A stretch of DNA of 64,000 bases from Syntrophobacterales bacterium Delta_02 (GTDB lineage: Bacteria > Desulfobacterota > Syntrophorhabdia > Syntrophorhabdales > Syntrophorhabdaceae): assembly GCA_001603955.1 (NCBI GenBank), contig LVAA01000035.1, forward strand, positions 1 through 64,000, given 5' to 3'. Positions 1-10,029 of the stretch are shown here, in pieces (positions within the stretch are counted from its first letter, which is position 1; each line of letters opens with the position of its first letter). A program made the translations under genes and the position numbers. Below the pieces are notes generated by a model. It ran no database searches and was not told where the DNA came from. It saw only the letters and a list, made by a program, of their open reading frames with translations.

Positions 1-347
1 ATGGCCTCCTCGAGGCTGACGCACTTCCACCCGTGATAGACCATACGGGGCACCCTGACAAGCCGGGGATCGTGCTCGCCCACGAAGAACTCGTTGACCT
101 CTCCCCGGGTGGGTGAGCCCTCCCGGTCGTCGTAGAGGACGAGCTTTATCATTCCCCTGACGCAGGCGATGAAGTCGTCCTGCATCCTGTGGTAATGCCA
201 TGCCTTCACCACCTGGGGATAGGTGGTCGTCATGTAGACCTGGCCGAACTGAGTGAAGATCTCGTCGTCGCTGCGGAGGATCTCCATCAGCCTGCCCCTT
301 TCGTCGGGAATCACTTTCAACATCTTGATGGCGACGCCGTCTATCAT
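1..347 (-). CDS. rfbC: dTDP-4-dehydrorhamnose 3,5-epimerase-like protein, truncated by window start
   Basis: Minus-strand reading gives MIDGVAIKMLKVIPDERGRLMEILRSDDEIFTQFGQVYMTTTYPQVVKAWHYHRMQDDFIACVRGMIKLVLYDDREGSPTRG..., typical RmlC/RfbC cupin; overlaps rfbA by 4 nt. Confidence 0.85.
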   Translation of the reverse strand, partial: MIDGVAIKMLKVIPDERGRLMEILRSDDEIFTQFGQVYMTTTYPQVVKAWHYHRMQDDFIACVRGMIKLVLYDDREGSPTRGEVNEFFVGEHDPRLVRVPRMVYHGWKCVSLEEA

Positions 348-1090
348 AGCTTCTCTCCCGGGGCCACGTTGTTGGCCCCCGTCTGTGAAACGAGCATGCT
401 GGCGCGAAGAAGGGACTCGAAGGTACCCGCGTCCGTCCACCACCCCTCGAGCATCTCCCAGGTCATCGTACCATTCCCCACATAGGCGTTGTTCACGTCG
501 GTTATCTCGAGCTCGCCCCGTTCGGACGGTTTGAGGGTCTTCACGATGTCAAAAACGGTTGCGTCGTAAAGGTAGATGCCGATAACGGCGAGGTTGCTCC
601 GGGGATTCTTCGGTTTCTCAATGATGTTGACGAGCCTGCCGTCCGTGATCTCGGCTACGCCAAACCTCTCCGGATCGGGGACTTCCTTGAGCATGATCTT
701 CGCACCCCTCTTCTGCTCTTCGAAATCGCGAACCGCCTTGATGATGTTCCTTTCGATGATATTGTCGCCAAGGACGACGCAGATGGATTCCCCGTCGGCA
801 AAATACTCCGCCAGGGACAGGGCGTCGGCAATGCCGCCTTCCCCTTCCTGGTAGGTGTAGTTGAGATGCTTGAGCCCGAAGTCTTTTCCGTTACCCATGA
901 GGCGCAGGAAATCACCCGCGTGATTGCCGCCCGTCACGATCATGATGTCCGTTATGCCCGCGTTGATGAGGGTCTCTATGGGATAGTAGATCATGGGCTT
1001 GTCGTACACGGGCAGAAGATGCTTGTTCGTTATCCGCGTGAGAGGAGCGAGACGCGATCCCAGACCGCCTGCCAGTATGATACCCTTCAT
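344..1090 (-). CDS. rfbA: glucose-1-phosphate thymidylyltransferase
   Basis: MKGIILAGGLGSRLAPLTRITNKHLLPVYDKPMIYYP nucleotidyltransferase signature. Confidence 0.9.
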   Translation of the reverse strand: MKGIILAGGLGSRLAPLTRITNKHLLPVYDKPMIYYPIETLINAGITDIMIVTGGNHAGDFLRLMGNGKDFGLKHLNYTYQEGEGGIADALSLAEYFADGESICVVLGDNIIERNIIKAVRDFEEQKRGAKIMLKEVPDPERFGVAEITDGRLVNIIEKPKNPRSNLAVIGIYLYDATVFDIVKTLKPSERGELEITDVNNAYVGNGTMTWEMLEGWWTDAGTFESLLRASMLVSQTGANNVAPGEKL

Positions 1091-1106
1091 GTTAGCCCTC
1101 CTCCTT

Positions 1107-3158
1107 CTATCGGGATGTGATGCCGGTGAGATCGAAGGAGAGCTTGAAGCTCGTGTCCCTCGGCCTCTTGGTCTGCGACAGAGACAGCGCCACGGACCAG
1201 CAACCCGGTTTGTATCTCAGGCGATATTCCGTGTCGATCCACTCCTGATCCATGAACGTGTACCGTATGTTGTAGCCTCCTTCAAAGACCCAGTAAGCTG
1301 CGAACATCTCCACGAAGATATCGTTGTTGAGCCCTGAGTTGTAGTTATGAGCCACGACAGCGCTGTAGACGCCGGGAATGAGGTACGTCAGACTGTTCCT
1401 CAACGTCTTCGCGCCTTCGCCGTAAACGCTGAAAACGCTCTCGTGGGCAAAGCTGAGGTAGTCTATCGGCGACAGCGTGAATTTCAGGTCGATGTCGGAA
1501 AAGCGCGATCCCGAACCTTTGTAGATCTCCGACTCCTTGAGGTTGCCCGAAATGCCATAGGTCTGGGAGACCTCGAAAAAGGACATCTCCCTCCTGAAAC
1601 CGGTCTCCCCTGAGGTATCGTAAAGATAATGGTTGATCGAATAGGTGATCGCGTTCGTCTGGTTTATACTGTCATAGGCGTCTATCTTGGGCGTGTCCTT
1701 GTAGCCGGTGCCGGGGATGAAAGTATACCTGACATTGGGCCTGAAGATGCTTTGCATGGATTCCAGCCAGGACCACCCGGTATTGTAGCCCCGCATGAAC
1801 TGCATGTTGGCGTCACCGTCAAAGCGGAAGGTCTGGCGGTAGTTGCTGTTGCCTCCCGTACTGTCGCTGCGGTTCACCGCGTAGCCCGTCTCGTAGAGAG
1901 TACCGCTGAGAAGTGTGTTCAAGCCCTTGAAGGAGTATGGCAGCCTCAACGACGGGTCGACGGCGAGGCGCGTATAGGTTCCCCCCGTGTCGCGATAGAA
2001 ATTGGTCAGGGAGCTGTTGAGGTCGAGGTACATCTTTCCGCCGAAGACCGGTATGTATTCGGTGAAGTAGGTCACCTCGGGATAATACTGGAACAACGTG
2101 CCGTTGTCCCTCATGAGAAGGTTCCTGAACTGGGTGACCCCGCCGGTAAGGAGGGACCGGGGCAGGGGCTTCTCGACAAAGACCGTCGACTTGAGCTGGC
2201 TCTCGCTCCTTTCCTGTATGGACTGCCCGAAGTCCTTGAGATAATCGTTGTCGAAGACATGCCATATGCTGGCCTTGAACTGAAGGTCATTGAAGAACAC
2301 CTGCTGGTGTTTCGCCTTCACCTGGTATCGTGTGTGCCCGTAGTCGCTGTCGTCGATTATGTTGCCTTCCAGCTCTCCCCTAAGGTCTTCTCTCAAGGCA
2401 TACCGGAACTCGGTACCGAAGTTGACGCCCCTCTTTTCGATGTACTCGGCGGACATGGTGGCGTCCTTGTCCTTTGAAATGGCCCAGAAATAGGACAGCT
2501 TGAACTTGGCTCCATCCGCCGAAGAGAGCGCCATCCCCGGTATGAGAAATCCCGACTGTCTCTCCGCCTTGACGGGAAAGATCCCCCAGGGTATATAGAA
2601 GACGGGGACGCCGAGGATGTGGAACGTGGTGGATTTCGTCTTGGCGTACCCTTCGACGGTGATGTCCACCTCGTCGGAGGTGAACGTCCATTCCGGCTTG
2701 TCCCAGCCGCAGGTGGTGAATTTCCCTTTCTTGATCTTGTACTGGGATTCCCCGGTCTTCTCTATCTCGGCGCCGTTGATATAGACGTTGCCCGTCTTAA
2801 TGAACACCCGCGCCTTCTCCAAGGTCCCCTTCTTGGTCTCGAGATTGAGTTGCATTTGCTCGCATTCGATCCGGTCTCCCAGGTCCTCGTAAATGACGTT
2901 GCCCTCGGCGGTGACGTCGCGCGTGTTGTCGTCGAGGAAAACGTAATCCGCGAAAAGGGTGCGCGTCGCCTCCCTGACCTCGACGTTCCCGCGGGCCGTG
3001 TAAGTGTTGGCCGCGCGGTCATGTTCCACCTGGTCGGCGATGATCTGCACGGGGCCCTTCACGTCCCCGCTGCGGACACCGATCTGCTGTCCAGGAGATA
3101 CCAGCGGCAAAAACAAGACGAACATCATCGTAATGACAAGGATCCTAGAATATCTCAT
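1107..3158 (-). CDS. lptD: LPS-assembly protein LptD (OstA N-terminal plus beta-barrel)
   Basis: Signal peptide at MRYSRILVITMMFVLFLPLVSP; OstA-like repeats; PVFYIPWGIFPVKAERQSGFLIP motif; ORF extends upstream to 3230 but this start fits a signal peptide. Confidence 0.85.
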   Translation of the reverse strand: MRYSRILVITMMFVLFLPLVSPGQQIGVRSGDVKGPVQIIADQVEHDRAANTYTARGNVEVREATRTLFADYVFLDDNTRDVTAEGNVIYEDLGDRIECEQMQLNLETKKGTLEKARVFIKTGNVYINGAEIEKTGESQYKIKKGKFTTCGWDKPEWTFTSDEVDITVEGYAKTKSTTFHILGVPVFYIPWGIFPVKAERQSGFLIPGMALSSADGAKFKLSYFWAISKDKDATMSAEYIEKRGVNFGTEFRYALREDLRGELEGNIIDDSDYGHTRYQVKAKHQQVFFNDLQFKASIWHVFDNDYLKDFGQSIQERSESQLKSTVFVEKPLPRSLLTGGVTQFRNLLMRDNGTLFQYYPEVTYFTEYIPVFGGKMYLDLNSSLTNFYRDTGGTYTRLAVDPSLRLPYSFKGLNTLLSGTLYETGYAVNRSDSTGGNSNYRQTFRFDGDANMQFMRGYNTGWSWLESMQSIFRPNVRYTFIPGTGYKDTPKIDAYDSINQTNAITYSINHYLYDTSGETGFRREMSFFEVSQTYGISGNLKESEIYKGSGSRFSDIDLKFTLSPIDYLSFAHESVFSVYGEGAKTLRNSLTYLIPGVYSAVVAHNYNSGLNNDIFVEMFAAYWVFEGGYNIRYTFMDQEWIDTEYRLRYKPGCWSVALSLSQTKRPRDTSFKLSFDLTGITSR

Positions 3159-4416
3159 TGACGGCCCGTTTGGCCTCTCCGATCGTATAAAGTGAGCCCG
3201 TGACAAGGATGAGGTCCCCGTCCCCGGCAAGTTGCCGCGCCTTCCTGAGGGCGCTTCTCGTATCCTTCATGACAATGGGATCGCGAATGAGGCCCCTCAT
3301 GCTCTCCGCCTCCAGGGCGCGCTCCGTGTTCGGCTGCGTGAGTATGGCGAGATCGACACAGCCGTTCATGACCTCGAGCATCCTCCCGTACTGCTTGTCC
3401 CGCATGACACCGAAGACGAGAACCTTCCTGCGGTCCCTGTAGCGGGAGCGAAGGAACCTCGTCAACGCGCGTACACCGGAAAGGTTATGCGCGCCGTCGA
3501 GGATGACAAGCGGCCGCTCGCGCACCGTTTCCAGCCGTCCCTGCCATCTCACCGACGCCAGCGCGTCTCTCGCATGACCCTCTCCGACGCGAAACCCGCG
3601 CCGGGAAAGTGATTCGACGGCACACAGCGCGAGGGCAGCATTGGTAAGCTGATGGTCCCCCTCGAGGTTGAGGGCGATATCGTCGCAATCCCAGCCGACC
3701 CCGCGGTAGGAGAAACGTCTTTCGCCCTTCTTCCTGCAAAGGAAATCCCTTCCCAGCACGTGGATCGGGCTGGCAAGCTCACGGGCCCTCGCCGCGAGCA
3801 CCTCGAGGGCCTTGCCCCGGACGCCCGTTATCAGGGGAACGCCCTTTTTTATGATACCTGCCTTTTCGCCCGCGATCTTGCCGATGGTCCCTCCCAGTTC
3901 CTTCATGTGGTCAAAAGCGACGTTCGTGATGACCGTTGTCAGCGGCTCTATAACATTCGTGGAATCCAGTCTTCCACCGAGGCCCGTCTCCACGACGGCG
4001 ATGTCGACCTTTTCCCTCCGGAAATGCTCGAAGGCGAGGGCCGTCGTGAAATCGAAGTAGGTATAGAAGGGACCCGATCCGTTCCGATGCGCCCTGTTAC
4101 GGATGTGCTCCGCGAGAAAGGCCACCTCATCCTCCGTGATCTCTTCCTCGTTGACGGTGATGCGTTCCGTAAAGGATACCAGGTGGGGCGATGTGTATTT
4201 GCCGACCCGGTATCCCGCCGCTCTGAGCATACAGGAGATCATCGTGGCAACGGAACCCTTGCCGTTGGTCCCGGCCACGTGGACCGTCGTTAAGGACCTG
4301 TGAGGGTCGCCTATTGTACCGAGAAGCCGGGTAATATTCTCCAGTCCGAAAACGGAGCCGAATCTCTCCAGGCCGGAAAGATACTCCAGTGAGCTTTCAT
4401 AGCAGGCATCATTCAT
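3145..4416 (-). CDS. folC: bifunctional folylpolyglutamate synthase/dihydrofolate synthase
   Basis: HVAGTNGKGSVATMISCMLRAAGYRVGKYTSPHL Mur-ligase/FolC motif. Confidence 0.92.
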   Translation of the reverse strand: MNDACYESSLEYLSGLERFGSVFGLENITRLLGTIGDPHRSLTTVHVAGTNGKGSVATMISCMLRAAGYRVGKYTSPHLVSFTERITVNEEEITEDEVAFLAEHIRNRAHRNGSGPFYTYFDFTTALAFEHFRREKVDIAVVETGLGGRLDSTNVIEPLTTVITNVAFDHMKELGGTIGKIAGEKAGIIKKGVPLITGVRGKALEVLAARARELASPIHVLGRDFLCRKKGERRFSYRGVGWDCDDIALNLEGDHQLTNAALALCAVESLSRRGFRVGEGHARDALASVRWQGRLETVRERPLVILDGAHNLSGVRALTRFLRSRYRDRRKVLVFGVMRDKQYGRMLEVMNGCVDLAILTQPNTERALEAESMRGLIRDPIVMKDTRSALRKARQLAGDGDLILVTGSLYTIGEAKRAVNEIF

Positions 4417-5276
4417 GCGATCAGGGACAGCAGCGTATGAAGTGTCTGTTTCAGCTCTTTACGCGAGGAGATCATGTCGATCATGCCGTGTTCCAGAAGG
4501 TACTCCGCCCGCTGAAAGCCCGGAGGCAGCTTGGCCTTGATGGTCTCCTTGATCACTCTTTCCCCGGCAAAACCGATCATCGCCTTCGGTTCGGCGATGA
4601 TGATGTCGCCCAGCATTCCCATGCTCGCCGAGACACCACCGAGGGTGGGATCGGTGAGGACCGTTATATAGGGGACGCCGTTGCTCTTCACGTGATAGAT
4701 GGCTCCGGAAACCTTGGACATCTGCATGAGCGACATGATGCCTTCCTGCATCCTGGCACCGCCGGACGAGCAAAAGAGGATGACCGGCGTCTTTTGCCTT
4801 GCCCCTTCCTCAAGGGTCCTGGCAATCTTCTCGCCCACAACGCTTCCCAGGCTGCCGCCCATAAACTTGAAATCGAAAATGGCGGTGAGGACGGGGATGC
4901 CGCCTATCTTGGCACTGCCGCACATGAGGGCGTCGGGCCGCCTTGCTGTCTCCTGCGTCTCGACGAGTCTCGTCTTGTATGGCTTCGTGTCCTTGAACTT
5001 CAGGAAGTCCACGGGCTCCACTTTTTCATAGAACTCGGTGAAACTGCCCCTGTCGAAGGTCAATGCTATCCTGTTCTCAACAGAGATGGGGAAATGGTAA
5101 AAGCACTTGGGGCAGACATGGAGGTTGCGCTCGACCTCTTTCCTGTAGAGGAGTTCCTGACAGGAGTTGCATTTTCTCCAGAGCGATTCTTCTTTCTCCG
5201 CCTTGGAGATCTCCTTCTGGATATTGATCTCACGGTAGGGTTTCTTCTCTTTATCCCTTTTTTTGAATAATCCCAT
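4413..5276 (-). CDS. accD: acetyl-CoA carboxylase carboxyltransferase subunit beta
   Basis: N-terminal CxxC zinc ribbon plus CSSGGARMQEGIMSLMQMSK motif; 4-nt overlap with folC. Confidence 0.94.
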   Translation of the reverse strand: MGLFKKRDKEKKPYREINIQKEISKAEKEESLWRKCNSCQELLYRKEVERNLHVCPKCFYHFPISVENRIALTFDRGSFTEFYEKVEPVDFLKFKDTKPYKTRLVETQETARRPDALMCGSAKIGGIPVLTAIFDFKFMGGSLGSVVGEKIARTLEEGARQKTPVILFCSSGGARMQEGIMSLMQMSKVSGAIYHVKSNGVPYITVLTDPTLGGVSASMGMLGDIIIAEPKAMIGFAGERVIKETIKAKLPPGFQRAEYLLEHGMIDMISSRKELKQTLHTLLSLIA

Positions 5277-5320
5277 TACTTTTCCTGTTGAATTTTTGTT
5301 GAAAAACTACCAAAATAAGT

Positions 5321-5944
5321 ATGGCCATGTCAATAGAAAGGGTCACCATAGAATCGGACCAGAATATCGAGGGAATGCTCCGCCGGCAGAGCAGGAAAGC
5401 AGGCGTGGTCATATGCCATCCCCACCCTCTCTATGGCGGGAACATGTACAACAACGTTGTCAGCGCCATCGAGGACGGCTACGCCGCCCAGGGCTTCACG
5501 ACCCTCATCTTCAATTTCCGCGGCGTGGGGGACAGCAAGGGCGAATACGACGAGGGTGACGGAGAGGTGCGTGACGCCACCGCCGCATACGGGGTTCTGA
5601 AAGAACACCTCGACAACGACGCGCATATCACCCTTGCCGGCTATTCCTTCGGCGCCTGGGTCATCAGCAGGTCAGCCCTTGAAATAGACAGGTTCGACAG
5701 TCTTTTTCTCGTGTCATTTCCCTGTCTCATATACAAGTATGAGTACCTGAAGAAATTCAACAAGGAGATCATAATCGTTGGCGGCACCTATGACGACATA
5801 GCCCCCATGGACGATCTCTACGACCTCTACAAGGGCCTCACCACCCTGGACAAGCACCTGAAGGTCATCGATACAACCCATTTCTACGCCGGAAAAGAAA
5901 CCGAGCTCATAGACTTCATCAAGGAAACGATACCGAAAAGATAG
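5321..5944 (+). CDS. alpha/beta hydrolase family protein
   Basis: HPHPLYGGNMYNNVV, FNFRGVGDSKG and GYSFGAWV motifs. Confidence 0.8.
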   Translation: MAMSIERVTIESDQNIEGMLRRQSRKAGVVICHPHPLYGGNMYNNVVSAIEDGYAAQGFTTLIFNFRGVGDSKGEYDEGDGEVRDATAAYGVLKEHLDNDAHITLAGYSFGAWVISRSALEIDRFDSLFLVSFPCLIYKYEYLKKFNKEIIIVGGTYDDIAPMDDLYDLYKGLTTLDKHLKVIDTTHFYAGKETELIDFIKETIPKR

Positions 5945-6002
5945 AAGACAGACCCGGACGAGACCTTCTTAACCCTTCGCTCCTCCTTCCGATAATTGAG
6001 GT

Positions 6003-6107
6003 ATGATCATCGTTAAAGCAATGATCCTCATCTGCATGGTCGTCGTTCTGGGCGCTATCTGCCTGGGACGGTTGTTCCAGCCCATAGTGAGAAAGGACAG
6101 GGACTAG
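6003..6107 (+). CDS. putative 34-aa single-pass membrane microprotein
   Basis: ATG..TAG reading MIIVKAMILICMVVVLGAICLGRLFQPIVRKDRD; hydrophobic stretch then basic tail; below ORF-track cutoff; poor ribosome-binding-site spacing. Confidence 0.25.
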   Translation: MIIVKAMILICMVVVLGAICLGRLFQPIVRKDRD

Positions 6108-6431
6108 CCGGCCGCGATGGGCGACCGGGCGGGACAGGGGTGTCCTTAAGGTAGCGGCAGGCGGAACCTTTCCGACAGGTCCCGCACGAGCGGCACGGGC
6201 TGCAGGACATGCCGGCATGACATTTCCTGCCATCCCGGCGGACCTCCGGTCCGTCGTCCCTGTTTTCTTCATTCTTCTTGAATAGATACCCCACTGTATG
6301 CTAATTTGATTGTCAGAATCCAGCGGGTTTACGGCAGCCTGAAACGTGGAACATTTCCCGAACACAAGAAAACGTCCCAAGGTAACCGGCCCGGCCGGAT
6401 TACTTTCTATCTCAGCAAGGATTGTTTTGCC

Positions 6432-9188
6432 ATGGATTATAAAGACACACTGAACCTCCCCAAGACGCCCTTTCCGATGAGAGGCAACCTGCCCGTCAAG
6501 GAAAAGGACATGCTTGCCCGCTGGCAAGAGATCGACCTCTACCGGAAGCTCACCGAGGCGCGGAAAGACAGCCCCGCCTTCATACTCCACGACGGCCCCC
6601 CCTACGCCAACGGAAACATCCACCTGGGGACGGCCCTCAACAAGCTCCTCAAGGACATCATCATCAAGGCAAAGTTCATGACAGGCCACAGGGCGGACTA
6701 TATCCCGGGATGGGACTGCCACGGCCTGCCCATAGAACACCAGGTAGAGAAGAACGTCAAGCAAAAGAAGCTCGAGCTCTCCAAGCTGGAGACCCGGAAG
6801 GAATGCAGGGCCTATGCGCGGCAGTTCATCGACATCCAGCGGGAGGAGTTCAGGCGCCTCGGCGGCATCGGCGACTGGGAGCATCCCTATATCACCATGG
6901 ACTTCGACTACCAGGCGACGATCATCGAAGAGGCGGCGAAGTTCTTCCTCCGCGGCGAGGTCTACCGGAAGAAAAAGCCCGTCTACTGGTGCCTCAACTG
7001 CGAGACAGCCCTCGCCGAGGCCGAGATCGAATACGACACCAAGAGGTCCAGTTCCATATACGTCAAGTTCCCCTACACGGGCCAGAGAGAACCGGTCTTT
7101 GCCGGATATCCCGACAAACCCGTCTACATGCTGATCTGGACGACCACACCCTGGACGCTTCCCGCAAACCTGGCCATCGCCGTCCATCCCGATTTTACCT
7201 ACGTCTCCGTGGAGACGGACAAAGAGGTCTACATTGTCCTCAAAGACCTCCTCGAGGACATCATGAAGCGTGCAGGGATAACGGGATACCGTATTATCGG
7301 GGAGATAAGCCCCCCGACGCTTCGGGAGCTCACGTTCAAACATCCCTTCATCGACCGGCAGTCCGTCATCGTCTTCGCAGACTACGTCGCCGCCGATACG
7401 GGGACGGGCGCTGTACACACCGCGCCGGGCCATGGCGAGGAAGACTACGAGACGGGACTTGAGTACGGCCTCGACATCTATTCCCCCGTCAACGAAAAGG
7501 GTGCCTTCATAGAAGAGGTGGAGTTCTTCAAGGGCATGAACGTCTGGGAGGCCAATCCGAAGGTCATCGAGAAACTGAAGGAACTGGGGCTCCTCCTCCA
7601 CACGGAAGAAATCGAGCACTCCTACCCCCATTGCTGGCGCTGCAAGAAACCCGTCATATTCCGGGCGACGGAGCAGTGGTTCGTCTCCATGGACAGTCAC
7701 GGGCTGAGACAAAAGGCCCTGGGCGAGATCGACAGGACGCGGTGGATCCCTTCGTGGGGCCGCGACAGGATCTACAACATGCTTTCCGTCCGTCCCGACT
7801 GGTGCATCTCCCGGCAGCGCACCTGGGGCATCCCGATCACCATTTTCTACTGCGAAAAATGCCGTGAACCCTTCTGGAGCGAAGGGTCCTTCGCGCGTGT
7901 CGTCGAGGCCGTGAGACAATCCGGAGCGGACGTATGGTTCGAAAAGGAAGCGACCCACTTCCTGCCCGACGGCGCGAAGTGCAGCCACTGCGGCAACACG
8001 GCCTTTTCCAAGGAACAGGACATCCTCGACGTATGGTTCGATTCGGGTGTGAGCTGGGCGGCCGTCTGCAAGAAAAGACCGGAGTTGAAATACCCCGCCG
8101 ACCTCTATCTCGAGGGCAGCGACCAGCATCGGGGATGGTTCCACAGCTCTTTGCTCACCTCCGTGGGCAATGAAGGTCATGCCCCTTACAAGGCGGTGTT
8201 GACACACGGTTTCGTCGTGGACGGCTCGGGCAGAAAGATGTCCAAGTCCCTGGGGAACGTCATCGCCCCCAACGAGGTCATCGAGAAATTCGGCGCCGAG
8301 ATACTGCGCCTGTGGGTCACCTACGAAGACTACCGCGACGATATCAAGATATCCAAGGATATCATCAACCGCCTCGTGGAGACATACCGCCGGATCCGCA
8401 ACACCCTGCGGTTCCTCCACGCGAACATCAACGAGGACTTCGAGCCGGGCCGCGACACCGTCCCCTACGAAGGGCTCTCCCTCCTCGACAGGTGGCTCCT
8501 GTCGCGGCTTGCGAGGCTCATCGACCGTGTCAGGGAATCTTATGACAATTATACCCTGCACTCCATCTACCACGCGGTCCACAATTTTTGCACCGTCGAC
8601 CTCAGCGCTCTCTATCTGGACATCGTCAAGGACAGGATCTACGTGGAACACAGGGACGCCCGGAAACGAAGGGCATCCCAGACGGTCATCTACGAAACGC
8701 TCCTTGCCCTGGTCAAGCTCATAGCGCCCGTTCTTTCCTCCACGGCGGACGAGATGTGGTCCTATCTCAAGGGCTACGTCGATGAGCAGAGCGTTTTCCT
8801 GGCACAGTTCCCCACCACGAACAGGGACCTCATCAACGAGGCCATCGAGGAGAAGTGGGAAAGGATCTGGAAGATCAGGGAGCTCGCCAACAAGAAGATC
8901 GAGGAGAAGCGCACCGCAAAGGAGATCGGCCATTCTCTCGACACTAAGGTCATCATAGACGCCCCCGAGGAGGATCACGCGGCGCTCATGGAGTTGGGCG
9001 ACGAGCTCAAGGACGTCTTCATTGTCTCGCAGATAGAGGTCCGCAAGGCCGCCGGGCTCGATGTGACCGTCGTCAGGGCCGAGGGCGACAAGTGCGAGCG
9101 GTGCTGGCAATACGATACGAACATTCTTAGGGACGGGAAGTTCCCGAACGTGTGCAAGCGATGCGCCGATACCCTTTCTTTGCTCTAA
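6432..9188 (+). CDS. ileS: isoleucyl-tRNA synthetase
   Basis: HDGPPYANGNIHLGTALNK (HIGH), GRKMSKSLGN (KMSKS), C-terminal zinc finger CERCWQYD..CKRC. Confidence 0.96.
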   Translation: MDYKDTLNLPKTPFPMRGNLPVKEKDMLARWQEIDLYRKLTEARKDSPAFILHDGPPYANGNIHLGTALNKLLKDIIIKAKFMTGHRADYIPGWDCHGLPIEHQVEKNVKQKKLELSKLETRKECRAYARQFIDIQREEFRRLGGIGDWEHPYITMDFDYQATIIEEAAKFFLRGEVYRKKKPVYWCLNCETALAEAEIEYDTKRSSSIYVKFPYTGQREPVFAGYPDKPVYMLIWTTTPWTLPANLAIAVHPDFTYVSVETDKEVYIVLKDLLEDIMKRAGITGYRIIGEISPPTLRELTFKHPFIDRQSVIVFADYVAADTGTGAVHTAPGHGEEDYETGLEYGLDIYSPVNEKGAFIEEVEFFKGMNVWEANPKVIEKLKELGLLLHTEEIEHSYPHCWRCKKPVIFRATEQWFVSMDSHGLRQKALGEIDRTRWIPSWGRDRIYNMLSVRPDWCISRQRTWGIPITIFYCEKCREPFWSEGSFARVVEAVRQSGADVWFEKEATHFLPDGAKCSHCGNTAFSKEQDILDVWFDSGVSWAAVCKKRPELKYPADLYLEGSDQHRGWFHSSLLTSVGNEGHAPYKAVLTHGFVVDGSGRKMSKSLGNVIAPNEVIEKFGAEILRLWVTYEDYRDDIKISKDIINRLVETYRRIRNTLRFLHANINEDFEPGRDTVPYEGLSLLDRWLLSRLARLIDRVRESYDNYTLHSIYHAVHNFCTVDLSALYLDIVKDRIYVEHRDARKRRASQTVIYETLLALVKLIAPVLSSTADEMWSYLKGYVDEQSVFLAQFPTTNRDLINEAIEEKWERIWKIRELANKKIEEKRTAKEIGHSLDTKVIIDAPEEDHAALMELGDELKDVFIVSQIEVRKAAGLDVTVVRAEGDKCERCWQYDTNILRDGKFPNVCKRCADTLSLL

Positions 9189-9637
9189 TACCGGTCATCT
9201 TCGCCCTGGACAGGTTCACGAAGGCGCTCATCATGGGAAATCTCCCCGTGATGAGCGAGATGAAGGTGACATCTTTCCTCTCCATCGTCCACGTGAGGAA
9301 CCTGGGAGGTGTCTTCGGCGTCCTCAACGACAGCGGATATGCCAAATACATCTTCACCGTGGTGCCCGTCCTGGTCGCCGCCGCCTTAATATACATCCTC
9401 ATCCGGTACGCGATGAGAAAGGCGAAGACCTTCGCGCTGTGCCTCATCCTTGCCGGCGCCCTGGGCAACATATATGACCGCATATTCTACGGAAGCGTCG
9501 TCGACTTCCTTGACTTCCACTACGGGAAGTATCACTGGCCCGCCTTCAATGTGGCCGATATCGCTCTCTCCATCGGTATAGGCCTTCTCATCCTCCTGGA
9601 ATTGACCGAGGTAAAGGGGAAGCAACCCGCCCGCTGA
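9152..9637 (+). CDS. lspA: lipoprotein signal peptidase (signal peptidase II)
   Basis: VRNLGGVFGV and DFLDFHYGKYHWPAFNVADIALSIG motifs; overlaps ileS 3' end. Confidence 0.92.
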   Translation: MQAMRRYPFFALIPVIFALDRFTKALIMGNLPVMSEMKVTSFLSIVHVRNLGGVFGVLNDSGYAKYIFTVVPVLVAAALIYILIRYAMRKAKTFALCLILAGALGNIYDRIFYGSVVDFLDFHYGKYHWPAFNVADIALSIGIGLLILLELTEVKGKQPAR

Positions 9638-9682
9638 CACCGTACGTCCACACGGCACTCTGGGGCCGGAAGCGAGAACGGT

Positions 9683-9913
9683 ATGGATGATATCCTGCTA
9701 GAAGAAAAAAAGCTCAGAAGGCTTCGTTTTGTGGTCGATTTCGCGCTCGAGTTCATCCGCACCCAAGACATTTCCCAAGACCACGCCATACGCATCGTCG
9801 AAGGGGTCCGCAAACACGCGCTCAACCTCTTCCCCGGAAAAGAGGAAACCTTCGACATCATCTACGCCCCCCGCTTCAAAAGAACGCTGAACGAGAAGTA
9901 CAAAAGGGACTGA
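9683..9913 (+). CDS. small conserved-looking hypothetical protein
   Basis: 76-aa ORF downstream of lspA, ATG start. Confidence 0.5.
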   Translation: MDDILLEEKKLRRLRFVVDFALEFIRTQDISQDHAIRIVEGVRKHALNLFPGKEETFDIIYAPRFKRTLNEKYKRD

Positions 9914-9914
9914 T

Positions 9915-10029
9915 AAGACAGCTTGAACCGATCGAACCGTTTGAGCAGCTTGAACGGAAAAGATACTGTAGCTACCTGCTCTTTTTAACGTTCGAGCGGT
10001 TCAAGCTGTTCAAGCGGCTGCAACCGTCT
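9915..10029. repeat. 9-bp word dyad element, family 1 (consensus CTTGAACCG / CGGTTCAAG)
   Basis: Left arm gcttgaaccgatcgaaccgtttgagcagcttgaacgg; right arm cgttcgagcggttcaagctgttcaagcggctgcaaccg; fills a convergent gap. Confidence 0.85.

Noticed and set aside
6306-6431. T-box leader upstream of ileS
   Set aside because: No T-box sequence or specifier/terminator architecture recognised and lineage makes it unlikely
5919-9110. 1063-aa minus-strand ORF
   Set aside because: Antisense to ileS; GC-rich codon bias creates long shadow ORFs; sequence is low-complexity and unlike any family
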